The notes below the pieces were generated by a model. The model searched no databases and was not told the origin of the DNA. It saw only the letters and a list, made by a program, of their open reading frames with translations. From Nonomuraea glycinis (GTDB taxonomy: Bacteria > Actinomycetota > Actinomycetes > Streptosporangiales > Streptosporangiaceae), in the NCBI RefSeq assembly GCF_014646515.1, contig NZ_BMNK01000004.1, positions 362,719-426,718 on the forward strand: a stretch of DNA of 64,000 nt, in the 5' to 3' direction. Position 1 is the stretch's first letter. Each line of letters begins with the position of its first letter. The position numbers and the translations under genes were made by a program. Below, piece by piece: positions 57,575-64,000 of the stretch.

Positions 57575-58450
57575 TCAGTCGACCCACCAGGGGTGCTTGC
57601 CGTGGTCGTCGCCGGCGGACCACCACGGAAGCTTGCCGTGGTGGTGGTGGTCGTGAGCCTTCTTCCAGTCGCCCCTGGGCGGCGCCCCCTTCCAGTCGCC
57701 CCTGGGCGGCGCCCCCTTCCAGTCGGCCTTGGGCGGCGCCCCCATCCAGTCGGCCTTGGGCGGAGCCCCCTTCCAGTCACCTCTGGGCTCCGGTACCCGC
57801 CAGTCGCCCTTGGGGTCCGGCGCCTGCCAGTCGTGCCTGGGCTCCGGTCGCTTCCAGTCGTCCCTGGGCACGCCTTCCCGGTCGACCCACCAGGGGTGCT
57901 TGCCGTGGTCGTCGCCGGCGGACCACCACGGAAGCTTGCCGTGGATGTTCCTCCAGTCTTCCCTGTCCTCGTGGTCCCAGTGGTCCCCGTGGTCCCCGTG
58001 GTCCCCGTGGTCCTTCTCAGGCTTCTCAGGCTTCTCGGGCACCTCTGGCACCTCGGGCTCAGGCCGCACGGGCCTGTCAACCTCGTCGAAGTCGTCGTCC
58101 TCGTCGTGCCTGTCGTCCTTGTGGTCATCCGGGACCGGGATGTGGATGTGACGGACGTTGTCGCGGTGGCCGTGCTTGTGACCGTGCCTGTGACGGTGCT
58201 TGTGGTGGCGGTGCCCGCAGCTGCGGTGGTGGCAGTGGTGGTGGCGGTGACCGCAGCCGCGCTTGCAGCCCAGGATCGGCTTCTCGCCGAGCAAGGTCAT
58301 CTGGACGGCGGCGCCGGCCACCTGCAGCGTGCCGGCACTGGCCGACTGCGCGGCCGGAAGGAGCATGACGCTCGCCGCCGCGGTCGCGAGTGCCAGGGTG
58401 ACGGCTCGCTTGGAGAAGAGTGCGTGGGGCACTCGACTTTCATTCTTCAT
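57575..58450 (-). CDS. Secreted His/Cys/Trp-rich repeat protein
   Basis: A 291-residue exported protein, unrecognised. Signal peptide 1-39 (ends SASA). Residues 62-104 are a Cys/His cluster (GCKRGCGHRHHHCHHRSCGH, then HKHRHRHGHKHGH), likely metal-binding. An acidic Pro/Glu/His stretch follows (DDHKDDRHDEDDD; PEKPEKDHGDHGDHG). A 21-residue block starting HGKLPWWSAGDD is present twice (about 170-190 and 271-291, the second forming the C-terminus), encoded by a perfect 64-bp duplication. Between them are seven nine-residue units of DWKGAPPRG type. It may be a metal-buffering or matrix protein. It is divergent from the L,D-transpeptidase. Confidence 0.78.
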   Translation of the reverse strand: MKNESRVPHALFSKRAVTLALATAAASVMLLPAAQSASAGTLQVAGAAVQMTLLGEKPILGCKRGCGHRHHHCHHRSCGHRHHKHRHRHGHKHGHRDNVRHIHIPVPDDHKDDRHDEDDDFDEVDRPVRPEPEVPEVPEKPEKPEKDHGDHGDHGDHWDHEDREDWRNIHGKLPWWSAGDDHGKHPWWVDREGVPRDDWKRPEPRHDWQAPDPKGDWRVPEPRGDWKGAPPKADWMGAPPKADWKGAPPRGDWKGAPPRGDWKKAHDHHHHGKLPWWSAGDDHGKHPWWVD

Positions 58451-58718
58451 GGGCGATCGTTCCGTTCATGGGTTTATCGACCTGGAGGCGGGCGCCCGAT
58501 TCAAACGCCCCGCCACAGCGCCAGACATACCCCTGTCGATCATCCGCTTTATCTTGCATAAATGTAATGTGCGCTCAAAGTCTCACCATTTCCGGAACCC
58601 ACCGAGCACACATATGGCCTATGACCCAATTTCTCCGGATAAAGCTGCCCCGCGGGCCTTGGCGGAAAAATTTGGTTTCATGGGGTAGCCATTTGATCAT
58701 TCGGGTTACGAACCGTTT

Positions 58719-59438
58719 GTGATCAACGTTCACCGGCCCCTGGTGCTCGCCCTCTGCCTGGGATTCCCGGTCGTTCCAGGTGTCGCCGTCGCCGACACCA
58801 CGCCATTGGAGATCGTCCTTCGTCCCGGCGACCGCGGCGACAGCGTCGAACGGCTTCAGCGGCTGCTGCGCGACGAGGGCTACCTCTGGGGCCGGGTGAG
58901 TGGTGTGTACGACGACCCGACGACGGCCGCCGTCTGGGGCTTCCAGAAGCTGCACGGCATCCGCCCGCACGCGAAGGTCGACCACGTCATGTGGCGGGCG
59001 CTCAACCGTCCGCGCCGGCCGCGCCCGCTCGTGTCGAACGGCGCCCGCGACCGGGTCGAGATCGACCTGCGCCGGCAGCTGCTCGTCGTCTACCGGGACC
59101 GCCGCCCGGTGCTGATCACCCACATGTCCAGCGGCGCCGGGGTGACCTTCTGCAACGGTGGCCGCTGCCGGACGGCGACGACCCCGGTGGGCGACTTCCG
59201 TGTCACCACGCGGGCTCCCGGCTGGACGACCGGGCCCCTCGGGTCGATGTACAACTCGCTGTACTTCGTCGGCGGGGTGGCGATGCACGGCTCGACCAGG
59301 GTGCCGCTGTGGCCGGCGTCGCACGGCTGTGTCCGCCTGCCGATGAAGGCGGCCGACCGCCTCTACCAGCTGGTCGGCGTCGGCGAGCCCGTCCACGTCC
59401 GCGGCCGCTCAACCGTGGTGTCGAACAACCGGAGGTAA
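58719..59438 (+). CDS. L,D-transpeptidase with peptidoglycan-binding domain
   Basis: A 239-residue exported protein: signal peptide (1-25), PG_binding_1 domain at about 34-95 (GDRGDSVERLQRLLRDEGYL), and YkuD L,D-transpeptidase domain at about 112-235 with the motif HG(x11)SHGCVRLP (His190, His202, catalytic Cys204). It should cross-link or remodel peptidoglycan outside the membrane. The GTG start at 58719 has no ribosome binding site and may be leaderless (a TACGAA element ends seven bases upstream). The upstream 268-bp region shared with the His-rich gene is AT-rich. Confidence 0.92.
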   Translation: MINVHRPLVLALCLGFPVVPGVAVADTTPLEIVLRPGDRGDSVERLQRLLRDEGYLWGRVSGVYDDPTTAAVWGFQKLHGIRPHAKVDHVMWRALNRPRRPRPLVSNGARDRVEIDLRRQLLVVYRDRRPVLITHMSSGAGVTFCNGGRCRTATTPVGDFRVTTRAPGWTTGPLGSMYNSLYFVGGVAMHGSTRVPLWPASHGCVRLPMKAADRLYQLVGVGEPVHVRGRSTVVSNNRR

Positions 59439-59477
59439 CCCCCGGCGCGCAGGGCCCGCTCAGCGGGCGGTCGGAGA

Positions 59478-60026
59478 TCAAGCGCTGACGGATCGGGCCT
59501 TCCGGGAGCGGTAGTTGGCCGCCTTGACGCGGTTGCCGCATTCCTCCATGCCGCACCACTGCCGGTTGCCGGCCCGGGACCGGTCGATGTAGACGCGGGT
59601 GCAGTCGGGGTGGCCGCACTCGCGGACGCGCAGCCGGTCCAGGCCGGCCAGGAGCGCGATGGCCGCGCGGGCCACCTCGGCGGCGACCGCCGCGATGTCG
59701 CCGGTCCGGCTCAGGCCGGAGGGCGTGAGGGCCATCCGGGGCGTCGGGCCCGCCGCCGCCCGGTTCAGCTCGCGCAGGTCGTCCTCCGGCCAGGGCAGCC
59801 CGTCCATCCCGTGGCGCACCAGCCGGTAGACGACCTCACGCAGCGCGCGTGTCCGCCGCAGCCCGGCGGCGTCCACCGGCGGCTCGTCGCTGAGCACCCC
59901 GGCCTCGACCGTCCAGCGGGCCAGGTCGGCGGGCGTGACCAGCAGCTCCTCAGGATCGCTCCGCCGCCACTTGAGCGTCCCGGCCAGGTCGAGGGCGAGG
60001 TCGCCGCTGACGAACACGAAACCCAT
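59478..60026 (-). CDS. CGNR zinc finger / ABATE-domain transcriptional regulator
   Basis: A 182-residue protein. The N-terminal ABATE domain (about 1-130) is ligand-binding by proposal; the C-terminal CGNR finger has Cys137, Cys142, Cys158 and Cys163 with the CGNR signature at 163-166 (QWCGMEECGNRVKAA). The family is believed to regulate stress genes. ATG 60026 starts the conserved part. It is divergent from the DinB/PatB operon, and two identical inverted repeats begin directly at its start codon, pointing to autoregulation. Confidence 0.9.
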   Translation of the reverse strand: MGFVFVSGDLALDLAGTLKWRRSDPEELLVTPADLARWTVEAGVLSDEPPVDAAGLRRTRALREVVYRLVRHGMDGLPWPEDDLRELNRAAAGPTPRMALTPSGLSRTGDIAAVAAEVARAAIALLAGLDRLRVRECGHPDCTRVYIDRSRAGNRQWCGMEECGNRVKAANYRSRKARSVSA

Positions 60027-60090
60027 GTCACCAGCTTGACAGGTGACGCGGTCGGAGCGCAATGTTGGCGTCACCTGTTAAGCCGGTGAC
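60027..60090. promoter_or_regulatory. Duplicated operator in the CGNR/DinB divergent region
   Basis: Two copies of GTCACC-N9-GGTGAC, at 60027-60047 and 60070-60090, are spaced 43 bp centre to centre (about four helical turns). The inner half-sites extend to a perfect 10-bp inverted repeat (ACAGGTGACG, CGTCACCTGT). They occupy most of the 95-bp gap between the divergent start codons, and the first abuts the CGNR gene start. Confidence 0.7.
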
Positions 60091-60121
60091 GACCTCACCG
60101 CTCGGCTCGCGGAGACCCCTC

Positions 60122-60595
60122 TTGATCACTGACGACGACTACCTCTACTTCGTCCGCCGTGCCCTGGACGGCATGAGCGGCATCGTGGCGGGGCTCGATG
60201 ACGAGCTCGCCAACGTCCGGCCGCCGTTCCCCGGCGCGAACAGCCCGTACGCCCTGCTCACCCACTGCCTCGGCGTGGTCTCGTACTGGGCCGGCACCCT
60301 GGTGGCGGGGCGCGAGGTGGCGCGGGACCGCGACGCCGAGTTCACCGCCTCCGGCCCGGTGCGCCCGTTGCTGGAGCGGGCGGCGGCGGTGCGCGCCGGC
60401 CTGGCCGAGGACGCCCGCGCCGCCGCCCCCGCCGACCCGCTGCGCGGCACTCCGCCGCCCGGCTTCCTCGGCCCCGACCGCGAGCTGACCCAGGGCGCGG
60501 CGCTGCTGCACGTGTACGAGGAGCTCGCCCAGCACCACGGCCAGATGGAGATCATCCGGGACGTCATCCTGGCCGGCGCGGAGGCCAGGGCATGA
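60122..60595 (+). CDS. DinB-family (DUF664) protein, mycothiol-transferase-like
   Basis: A 157-residue four-helix DinB protein. His residues that bind metal in this family are in place: LLTHCLGVVSYW (near residue 50) and EELAQHHGQMEIIRD (near 137-150). Members in actinobacteria include mycothiol S-transferases. The TTG start at 60122 has GGAG seven bases upstream. The stop overlaps the start of the C-S lyase-like gene (ATGA), so the two are translationally coupled. Confidence 0.85.
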   Translation: MITDDDYLYFVRRALDGMSGIVAGLDDELANVRPPFPGANSPYALLTHCLGVVSYWAGTLVAGREVARDRDAEFTASGPVRPLLERAAAVRAGLAEDARAAAPADPLRGTPPPGFLGPDRELTQGAALLHVYEELAQHHGQMEIIRDVILAGAEARA

Positions 60596-61764
60596 CCGGC
60601 GACGCCTTCCACGCCGTGGACGTCGATCGCCTGCGCTCCGGCCATGGCGTCAAGTGGGGCTCGCTGCCTCCGGGCACCCTCGGCGCCTGGGTCGCCGACA
60701 TGGACTTCGGGGTCCCGCCCGCCGTGCGGGAGAGCATCCTGCGGGTCACCGAGCGGCAGGACTTCGGCTACCCGTTCTGGCCGGACGGGGATCCGGTGAC
60801 CGAGGCGTTCGAGGACCGGATGGCCACCCGCCACGGCTGGCGGCCGGAGCCGGGACGGACGCGCGTGTTCACCGATCTGATCCAGATCCTGCAAGTGATG
60901 ATCGAGCACGCGACCCGGCCCGGCGACGCCGTCGCGATCCACGTGCCCACCTACCCGCCGTTCCTGGCGAGCATCCTCAGGTCCGGGCGGCGGGTCGTGC
61001 CGCTGCCGATGCGCCGGCGGGAGTCGGGCTGGGACTTCGACGGCGAGGGCCTGGCCGACCGGCTGCGCGCCCAGGGCTGCCGGATGCTGGTGCTGGTCAA
61101 CCCGCACAACCCGACCGGCAGGGTGTTCACCCGCGCCGAGCTGGCACCACTGGCCGAGGTGGCCGCGGAGCTGGACCTGGTGGTCCTGGCCGACGAGATC
61201 CACGCCGACCTCGCGTTCCGGCCCGCCCGGCACATCCCGTTCGCGTCACTGAACGACGACGCCGCGGCCCGTACGATCACGACCACCTCCGCCACGAAGG
61301 CGTTCAACATCGCCGGCCTGCGCTGCGCCGTCGCGCACGTCGGCGCGGAACGCGTGCACCGGTCGCTGGCCGAGGCCCCGCTGGACTACTTCGGCACGCC
61401 GAGCACGCTGAGCCGGGTCGCCACCGTGGCGGCCTGGCGTGAGGGTGACGCCTGGCTCGCGGAGCTGATGCGCACCCTGGACCACAACCGGAGCCTCGTG
61501 GCCCGGTGGGCCGCGGCGCTGCCGTGGGACCTGCGTTATCACTCGCCGGAGGCGACCTATCTGAGCTGGTTCGACTTCACCGACACGCCGATCGGCGCGG
61601 CGGCCCCGGCCGAGCATCTGCTCCGCAAGGCGCGGGTCCTGCTCAGCGAGGGGGCGGAGTTCGCCCAGGGCACCGACGTGGACTGCGCCCCGTTCGCCCG
61701 GCTCAACTTCGCCACCAGCCCGTCCCTCCTGCGGGAGGTCCTGGCGCGCGTCGCGGACCTCTGA
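60592..61764 (+). CDS. MalY/PatB-type aminotransferase (probable C-S beta-lyase)
   Basis: A 390-residue PLP fold-type I enzyme. AWVADMDFGVPPAV near residue 32-45 is the hallmark start of the MalY/PatB group; Asn170 (VNPHNPTG), Asp201 (ADEIHAD) and the PLP lysine Lys236 (SATKAFNIAG) are present. Group members cleave cystathionine or cysteine S-conjugates to pyruvate, ammonia and a thiol. The overlap with the DinB gene suggests the two act on the same substrate path. Confidence 0.92.
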   Translation: MTGDAFHAVDVDRLRSGHGVKWGSLPPGTLGAWVADMDFGVPPAVRESILRVTERQDFGYPFWPDGDPVTEAFEDRMATRHGWRPEPGRTRVFTDLIQILQVMIEHATRPGDAVAIHVPTYPPFLASILRSGRRVVPLPMRRRESGWDFDGEGLADRLRAQGCRMLVLVNPHNPTGRVFTRAELAPLAEVAAELDLVVLADEIHADLAFRPARHIPFASLNDDAAARTITTTSATKAFNIAGLRCAVAHVGAERVHRSLAEAPLDYFGTPSTLSRVATVAAWREGDAWLAELMRTLDHNRSLVARWAAALPWDLRYHSPEATYLSWFDFTDTPIGAAAPAEHLLRKARVLLSEGAEFAQGTDVDCAPFARLNFATSPSLLREVLARVADL

Positions 61765-61783
61765 CGTCACCCGACCTGGTGCA

Positions 61784-61796
61784 CTGGTCAGACCAG
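61784..61796 (+). promoter_or_regulatory. GntR/FadR-type operator upstream of the SDR gene
   Basis: CTGGTC-A-GACCAG is a perfect 13-bp palindrome containing TGGTCNGACCA, the classic site of FadR-subfamily GntR regulators. It lies 17 bases before ATG 61814, where it would block transcription. No GntR gene lies in the window, so the regulator is encoded elsewhere. Confidence 0.65.
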
Positions 61797-61813
61797 TCGT
61801 TAAGGTGCTTCTC

Positions 61814-62578
61814 ATGACGGCATACGAGCGGTTGTTCCGCCTGGACGGGCGGCGTGCGGTGGTCATCGGCGCCGGGAGCGGCATCGGCAGACAGGCGGCG
61901 CTCGCGCTGGCCGCGCAGGGCGCCTCGGTGGTGTGCGCGGACCGGGACCTGGCCGCCGCGCAGGACACCGCCGGGCGGTGCGGCGGCACGGCGCGGCTGC
62001 TCGACGTGCTGGACAGCGAGGCGGTCCGGGCGTGCGCCGACGAGATCGCCGCCGACGTGCTGGTGTTCACCGCCGCCACCAACGTGCGCAAGCGGCTGCT
62101 GGACTACTCGGGCGAGGAGTTCGACCGGGTCGTGCAGCTCAACCTGCGCGCCTCGTTCGACGTGCTCCGGGCTTTCGGCGCGGGCATGGTGGCGCGGGGC
62201 AGCGGCTCGATCATCGGCTTCGCGTCCATCCGCGCCTCGGTGACCGAGCCCGGCCAGAGCGTCTACTCGGCGACGAAGGCCGGGCTCGTGCAGCTGCTGC
62301 GGACCGCGGCGGCCGAGTTCGGCCCGCACGGGGTGCGGGTCAACGCGATCGCGCCGGGCGTGGTGGAGACGCCGCTGACCCAGCAGATCAAGAACAACCC
62401 CGGCTGGTACGACGCGTACGCGGCCAAGAGCGCGCTCGGCCGCTGGGCCACCGCCGAGGAGATGGCCGGGGCGGTGGTCTACCTGGCCGGTGACGCCGCG
62501 AGCTTCGTCACCGGCTCGGTGCTCTACGTGGACGGCGGCTGGACCGCCGTGGACGGCCGCTTCGACCCGCCCCGCTGA
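61814..62578 (+). CDS. Short-chain dehydrogenase/reductase (sugar or hydroxy-acid type)
   Basis: A 254-residue classical SDR: GAGSGIG at 19-25, Ser138, Tyr151 and Lys155 (YSATK), and APGVVETPLT near 190. The C-terminal VTGSVLYVDGGWTAVDG is the usual SDR ending. Such enzymes next to FAH-family hydrolases often belong to oxidative sugar (fucose, rhamnose, arabinose) routes, oxidising a sugar or 2-keto-3-deoxy acid. Operator and neighbour support this. ATG 61814. Confidence 0.9.
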   Translation: MTAYERLFRLDGRRAVVIGAGSGIGRQAALALAAQGASVVCADRDLAAAQDTAGRCGGTARLLDVLDSEAVRACADEIAADVLVFTAATNVRKRLLDYSGEEFDRVVQLNLRASFDVLRAFGAGMVARGSGSIIGFASIRASVTEPGQSVYSATKAGLVQLLRTAAAEFGPHGVRVNAIAPGVVETPLTQQIKNNPGWYDAYAAKSALGRWATAEEMAGAVVYLAGDAASFVTGSVLYVDGGWTAVDGRFDPPR

Positions 62579-62582
62579 GCCG

Positions 62583-63422
62583 TCAGCCGATCTCCAGGGC
62601 GGGCAGCACGTCGTTGGCGAGCGTCCCGACCCCGTCGACCCGGATTTGCACCCGGTCGCCGGGCGTCAGGGTGAAGTCCTGGCCGGGCACCAGGCCGGTG
62701 CCGGTGGACAGGATGACGCCTCGGGGGTAGCGGTCCGCCCGGAAGAGGTAGCCGACCAGATCGTCGAGGCGGCGGTGCAGCTGGCCGGTGCCGGAGGTGC
62801 CCTCCCAGGCGACCTCGCCGCCACGGAAGATCGTCATCTCGATCTCCAGGGCGTACGGGTCGGGGATCTCCCAGGCGGGACGGATGCCGGGGCCGAGCGC
62901 GGTGGCGCCGGCGAACATCTTGGCCTGCGGCAGGTAGAGCGGGTTCTCGCCCTCGATGGAGCGGGAGCTGACGTCGTCGCAGACGGTGTAGCCGGCGATC
63001 TCGCCGCCGGCCGTGACCACCACGGCCAGCTCCGGCTCGGGGACGTCCCAGGTGGAGTCGGGCCGCACGCCGATGGCCTCGTCGTGCCCGCGCACCCGCC
63101 TGCCGATCGACTTGAAGAACAGCTCGGGGCGCTCGGCGTCGTAGACCCGCTGGTAGATGTCGGGCTCGGTGCTCTCCTCGACCCTGGCCTCGCGGGACTG
63201 CCGGTAGGTGACCCCGGCCGCCCACACCTCGGTGTCGGGGTCGACGGGCGCGCCGGGCGTCACCTCGTCGAACCGCTCGGCAGCGGTGTCGAGCAGCGTA
63301 CGGAAGTGAGCGAGATCGGCGGAGAGCGCGTCGCCGAGGGAGAAGCCGGCGGGCAGCGCGCGGTAGCCGTCCGCGGCGCGCACTGCCCAGCGGGAGGAAG
63401 AAGAGCAACGAACGAGGTGCAT
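62583..63422 (-). CDS. Fumarylacetoacetate hydrolase (FAH) family protein
   Basis: A 279-residue protein with the FAH fold. Metal ligands are in EPELAVVVTAGGEIAGYTVC and the region VSSRSIEGENPLYLPQAKMF; the cap residues differ from true fumarylacetoacetase. Its N-terminal ~80 residues are divergent. In sugar-acid pathways these enzymes cleave or dehydrate 2,4-diketo-3-deoxy acids. It converges on the SDR with only four bases between stops. ATG 63422 follows GGAAGG. Confidence 0.88.
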   Translation of the reverse strand: MHLVRCSSSSRWAVRAADGYRALPAGFSLGDALSADLAHFRTLLDTAAERFDEVTPGAPVDPDTEVWAAGVTYRQSREARVEESTEPDIYQRVYDAERPELFFKSIGRRVRGHDEAIGVRPDSTWDVPEPELAVVVTAGGEIAGYTVCDDVSSRSIEGENPLYLPQAKMFAGATALGPGIRPAWEIPDPYALEIEMTIFRGGEVAWEGTSGTGQLHRRLDDLVGYLFRADRYPRGVILSTGTGLVPGQDFTLTPGDRVQIRVDGVGTLANDVLPALEIG

Positions 63423-63532
63423 GAGCGCCTTCCTGGAGAACTGCGGGGGCAGGCGCGCCCTGGTGAGGCTCGCCACTGTCCGGCAGCCTACTCAAGCCGA
63501 CAGTGGCGTCCTGCGGGTGGTGGGCCCGGGGG

Positions 63533-64000
63533 TCAGGCCGCGTACTCGGGGTAGCCGTAGCCGGCGACCTGCGAGGTGGGCCGGACCCGCTCCTCGACCT
63601 TGCCGTTGCCGGTGTTGCCCTCGATCGTGGTGATCGTGCCGTCGCCGTTGTCCTTCTTGACCAGGCCGACGTGGTCGATGCCGCTGATGTCCTTGGCGCC
63701 GTTCCAGTCGAAGAAGACCACGGAGCCGGGCTTGGCCTCGCCGCCCCAGCGGTTGTTGTCCTTGAACCAGCCGGCGTAGGTGACGGTGTAGGCGTCCCAG
63801 CCGACCGAGGCGCGGGCGCCGGCCTTCTCGCCGACCCAGGAGACGAACATCGCGCACCACGGGGCGTTGGCGTACAGCGCGGGCTGGCCGCCGCCGTCAC
63901 GGGCGAGCGTCTCGCCCGCGCGCGGGGAGGACATGTACCAGCTGTGGTACGGCGTGCCGCCGCCTGCCGCGTTCTCCTTGACGCCGATCTGGGACTCGGC
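63533..64000 (-). CDS. CHAP-domain peptidoglycan hydrolase/amidase (N-terminus beyond window)
   Basis: The frame runs from the window edge down to the stop at 63533. The visible part is a CHAP domain: catalytic Cys in NAPWCAMFVSWVGEKAG, catalytic His in ISGIDHVGLVKKDNGDG, and TTIEGNTGNGKV. The segment GVKENAAGGGTPYHSWY lies at the edge, so the gene extends upstream out of view; a signal or cell-wall-binding domain may be there. Confidence 0.88.
   Translation of the reverse strand, partial: AESQIGVKENAAGGGTPYHSWYMSSPRAGETLARDGGGQPALYANAPWCAMFVSWVGEKAGARASVGWDAYTVTYAGWFKDNNRWGGEAKPGSVVFFDWNGAKDISGIDHVGLVKKDNGDGTITTIEGNTGNGKVEERVRPTSQVAGYGYPEYAA

Noticed and set aside
57575..58450. Multi-core RiPP precursor
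   Set aside because: The repeats and conserved PWW block look like multiple cores, but there is a Sec-type signal peptide and no maturase gene nearby; a structural or metal-binding protein is more likely.
58451..58718. ydaO-type (c-di-AMP) riboswitch before the L,D-transpeptidase
   Set aside because: Such RNAs often precede actinobacterial wall hydrolases, but I could not find the conserved core motifs in this region.

Overview
This is a 64-kb stretch of a very GC-rich actinobacterial chromosome. GTG and TTG starts are common, third codon positions are strongly GC-biased, and gene families such as an ECF41-type sigma factor, CGNR/ABATE regulators, DinB (mycothiol-transferase-like) proteins, HATPase anti-sigma-like proteins and DUF2382/DUF4142 proteins are present. 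A Streptosporangiaceae-type organism (Nonomuraea/Streptosporangium-like) is the best guess, by inference only. I see no rRNA, tRNA, CRISPR array, transposase or prophage. About 59 genes are called, including two cut by the window edges and one relic.

Layout. 1-11.4 kb: small redox and regulator modules (partial LuxR/TrmB-like regulator with aldo/keto reductase, ECF41 sigma factor, TetR with SDR and quinone oxidoreductase, HxlR with MFS pump and PPOX-fold protein) around a GH2 beta-galactosidase. 11.4-20.5 kb: an overlapping pair of amidohydrolases, then two large envelope or secreted phosphatase-like proteins and a histidine phosphatase. 20.6-25.3 kb: an RHH-ClpN fusion followed by a 28-residue membrane microprotein, a hypothetical gene, a MerB-like protein, a VIT1/CCC1 metal transporter preceded by three AGGC/GCCT palindromes, a LysE exporter and a GerW/YtfJ protein. 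25.4-32.5 kb: carbon metabolism (pgi, IlvD/Edd dehydratase, phosphoketolase, acetate kinase). 32.5-37.1 kb: signalling (PAS kinase with receiver-only regulator, anti-sigma-like ATPase, LuxR regulator) and a KhtTU-like K+/H+ antiporter pair.

37.2-46.6 kb: pentapeptide protein, DJ-1/PfpI protein, a RidA relic, a nucleotidyltransferase with an internal repeat expansion, a desaturase, and a compact four-gene unit (small protein, VAO-type flavoprotein, MFS exporter, FAD monooxygenase) bounded by a promoter and a strong intrinsic terminator. 46.8-58.5 kb: secreted or stress proteins, including a sialidase-like protein, PRC-barrel/DUF2382, DUF4142, a CE7 esterase, a 1399-residue secreted protein with a 13-unit hexapeptide repeat, and a 291-residue His/Cys/Trp-rich secreted repeat protein. 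58.7-64 kb: L,D-transpeptidase, a CGNR regulator divergent from a DinB/C-S-lyase operon across a duplicated operator, an SDR with a GntR-type operator, an FAH-family enzyme and a partial CHAP hydrolase.

The best candidates for undescribed biology are the two repeat-built secreted proteins (52.5-58.5 kb), the small-protein/flavoenzyme/MFS unit (41.7-46.6 kb), the twin operator governing the CGNR and DinB/PatB genes (60.0-60.1 kb), and the RHH-ClpN/microprotein pair (20.6-21.5 kb). All functional statements rest on reading motifs by eye; no database search was run.
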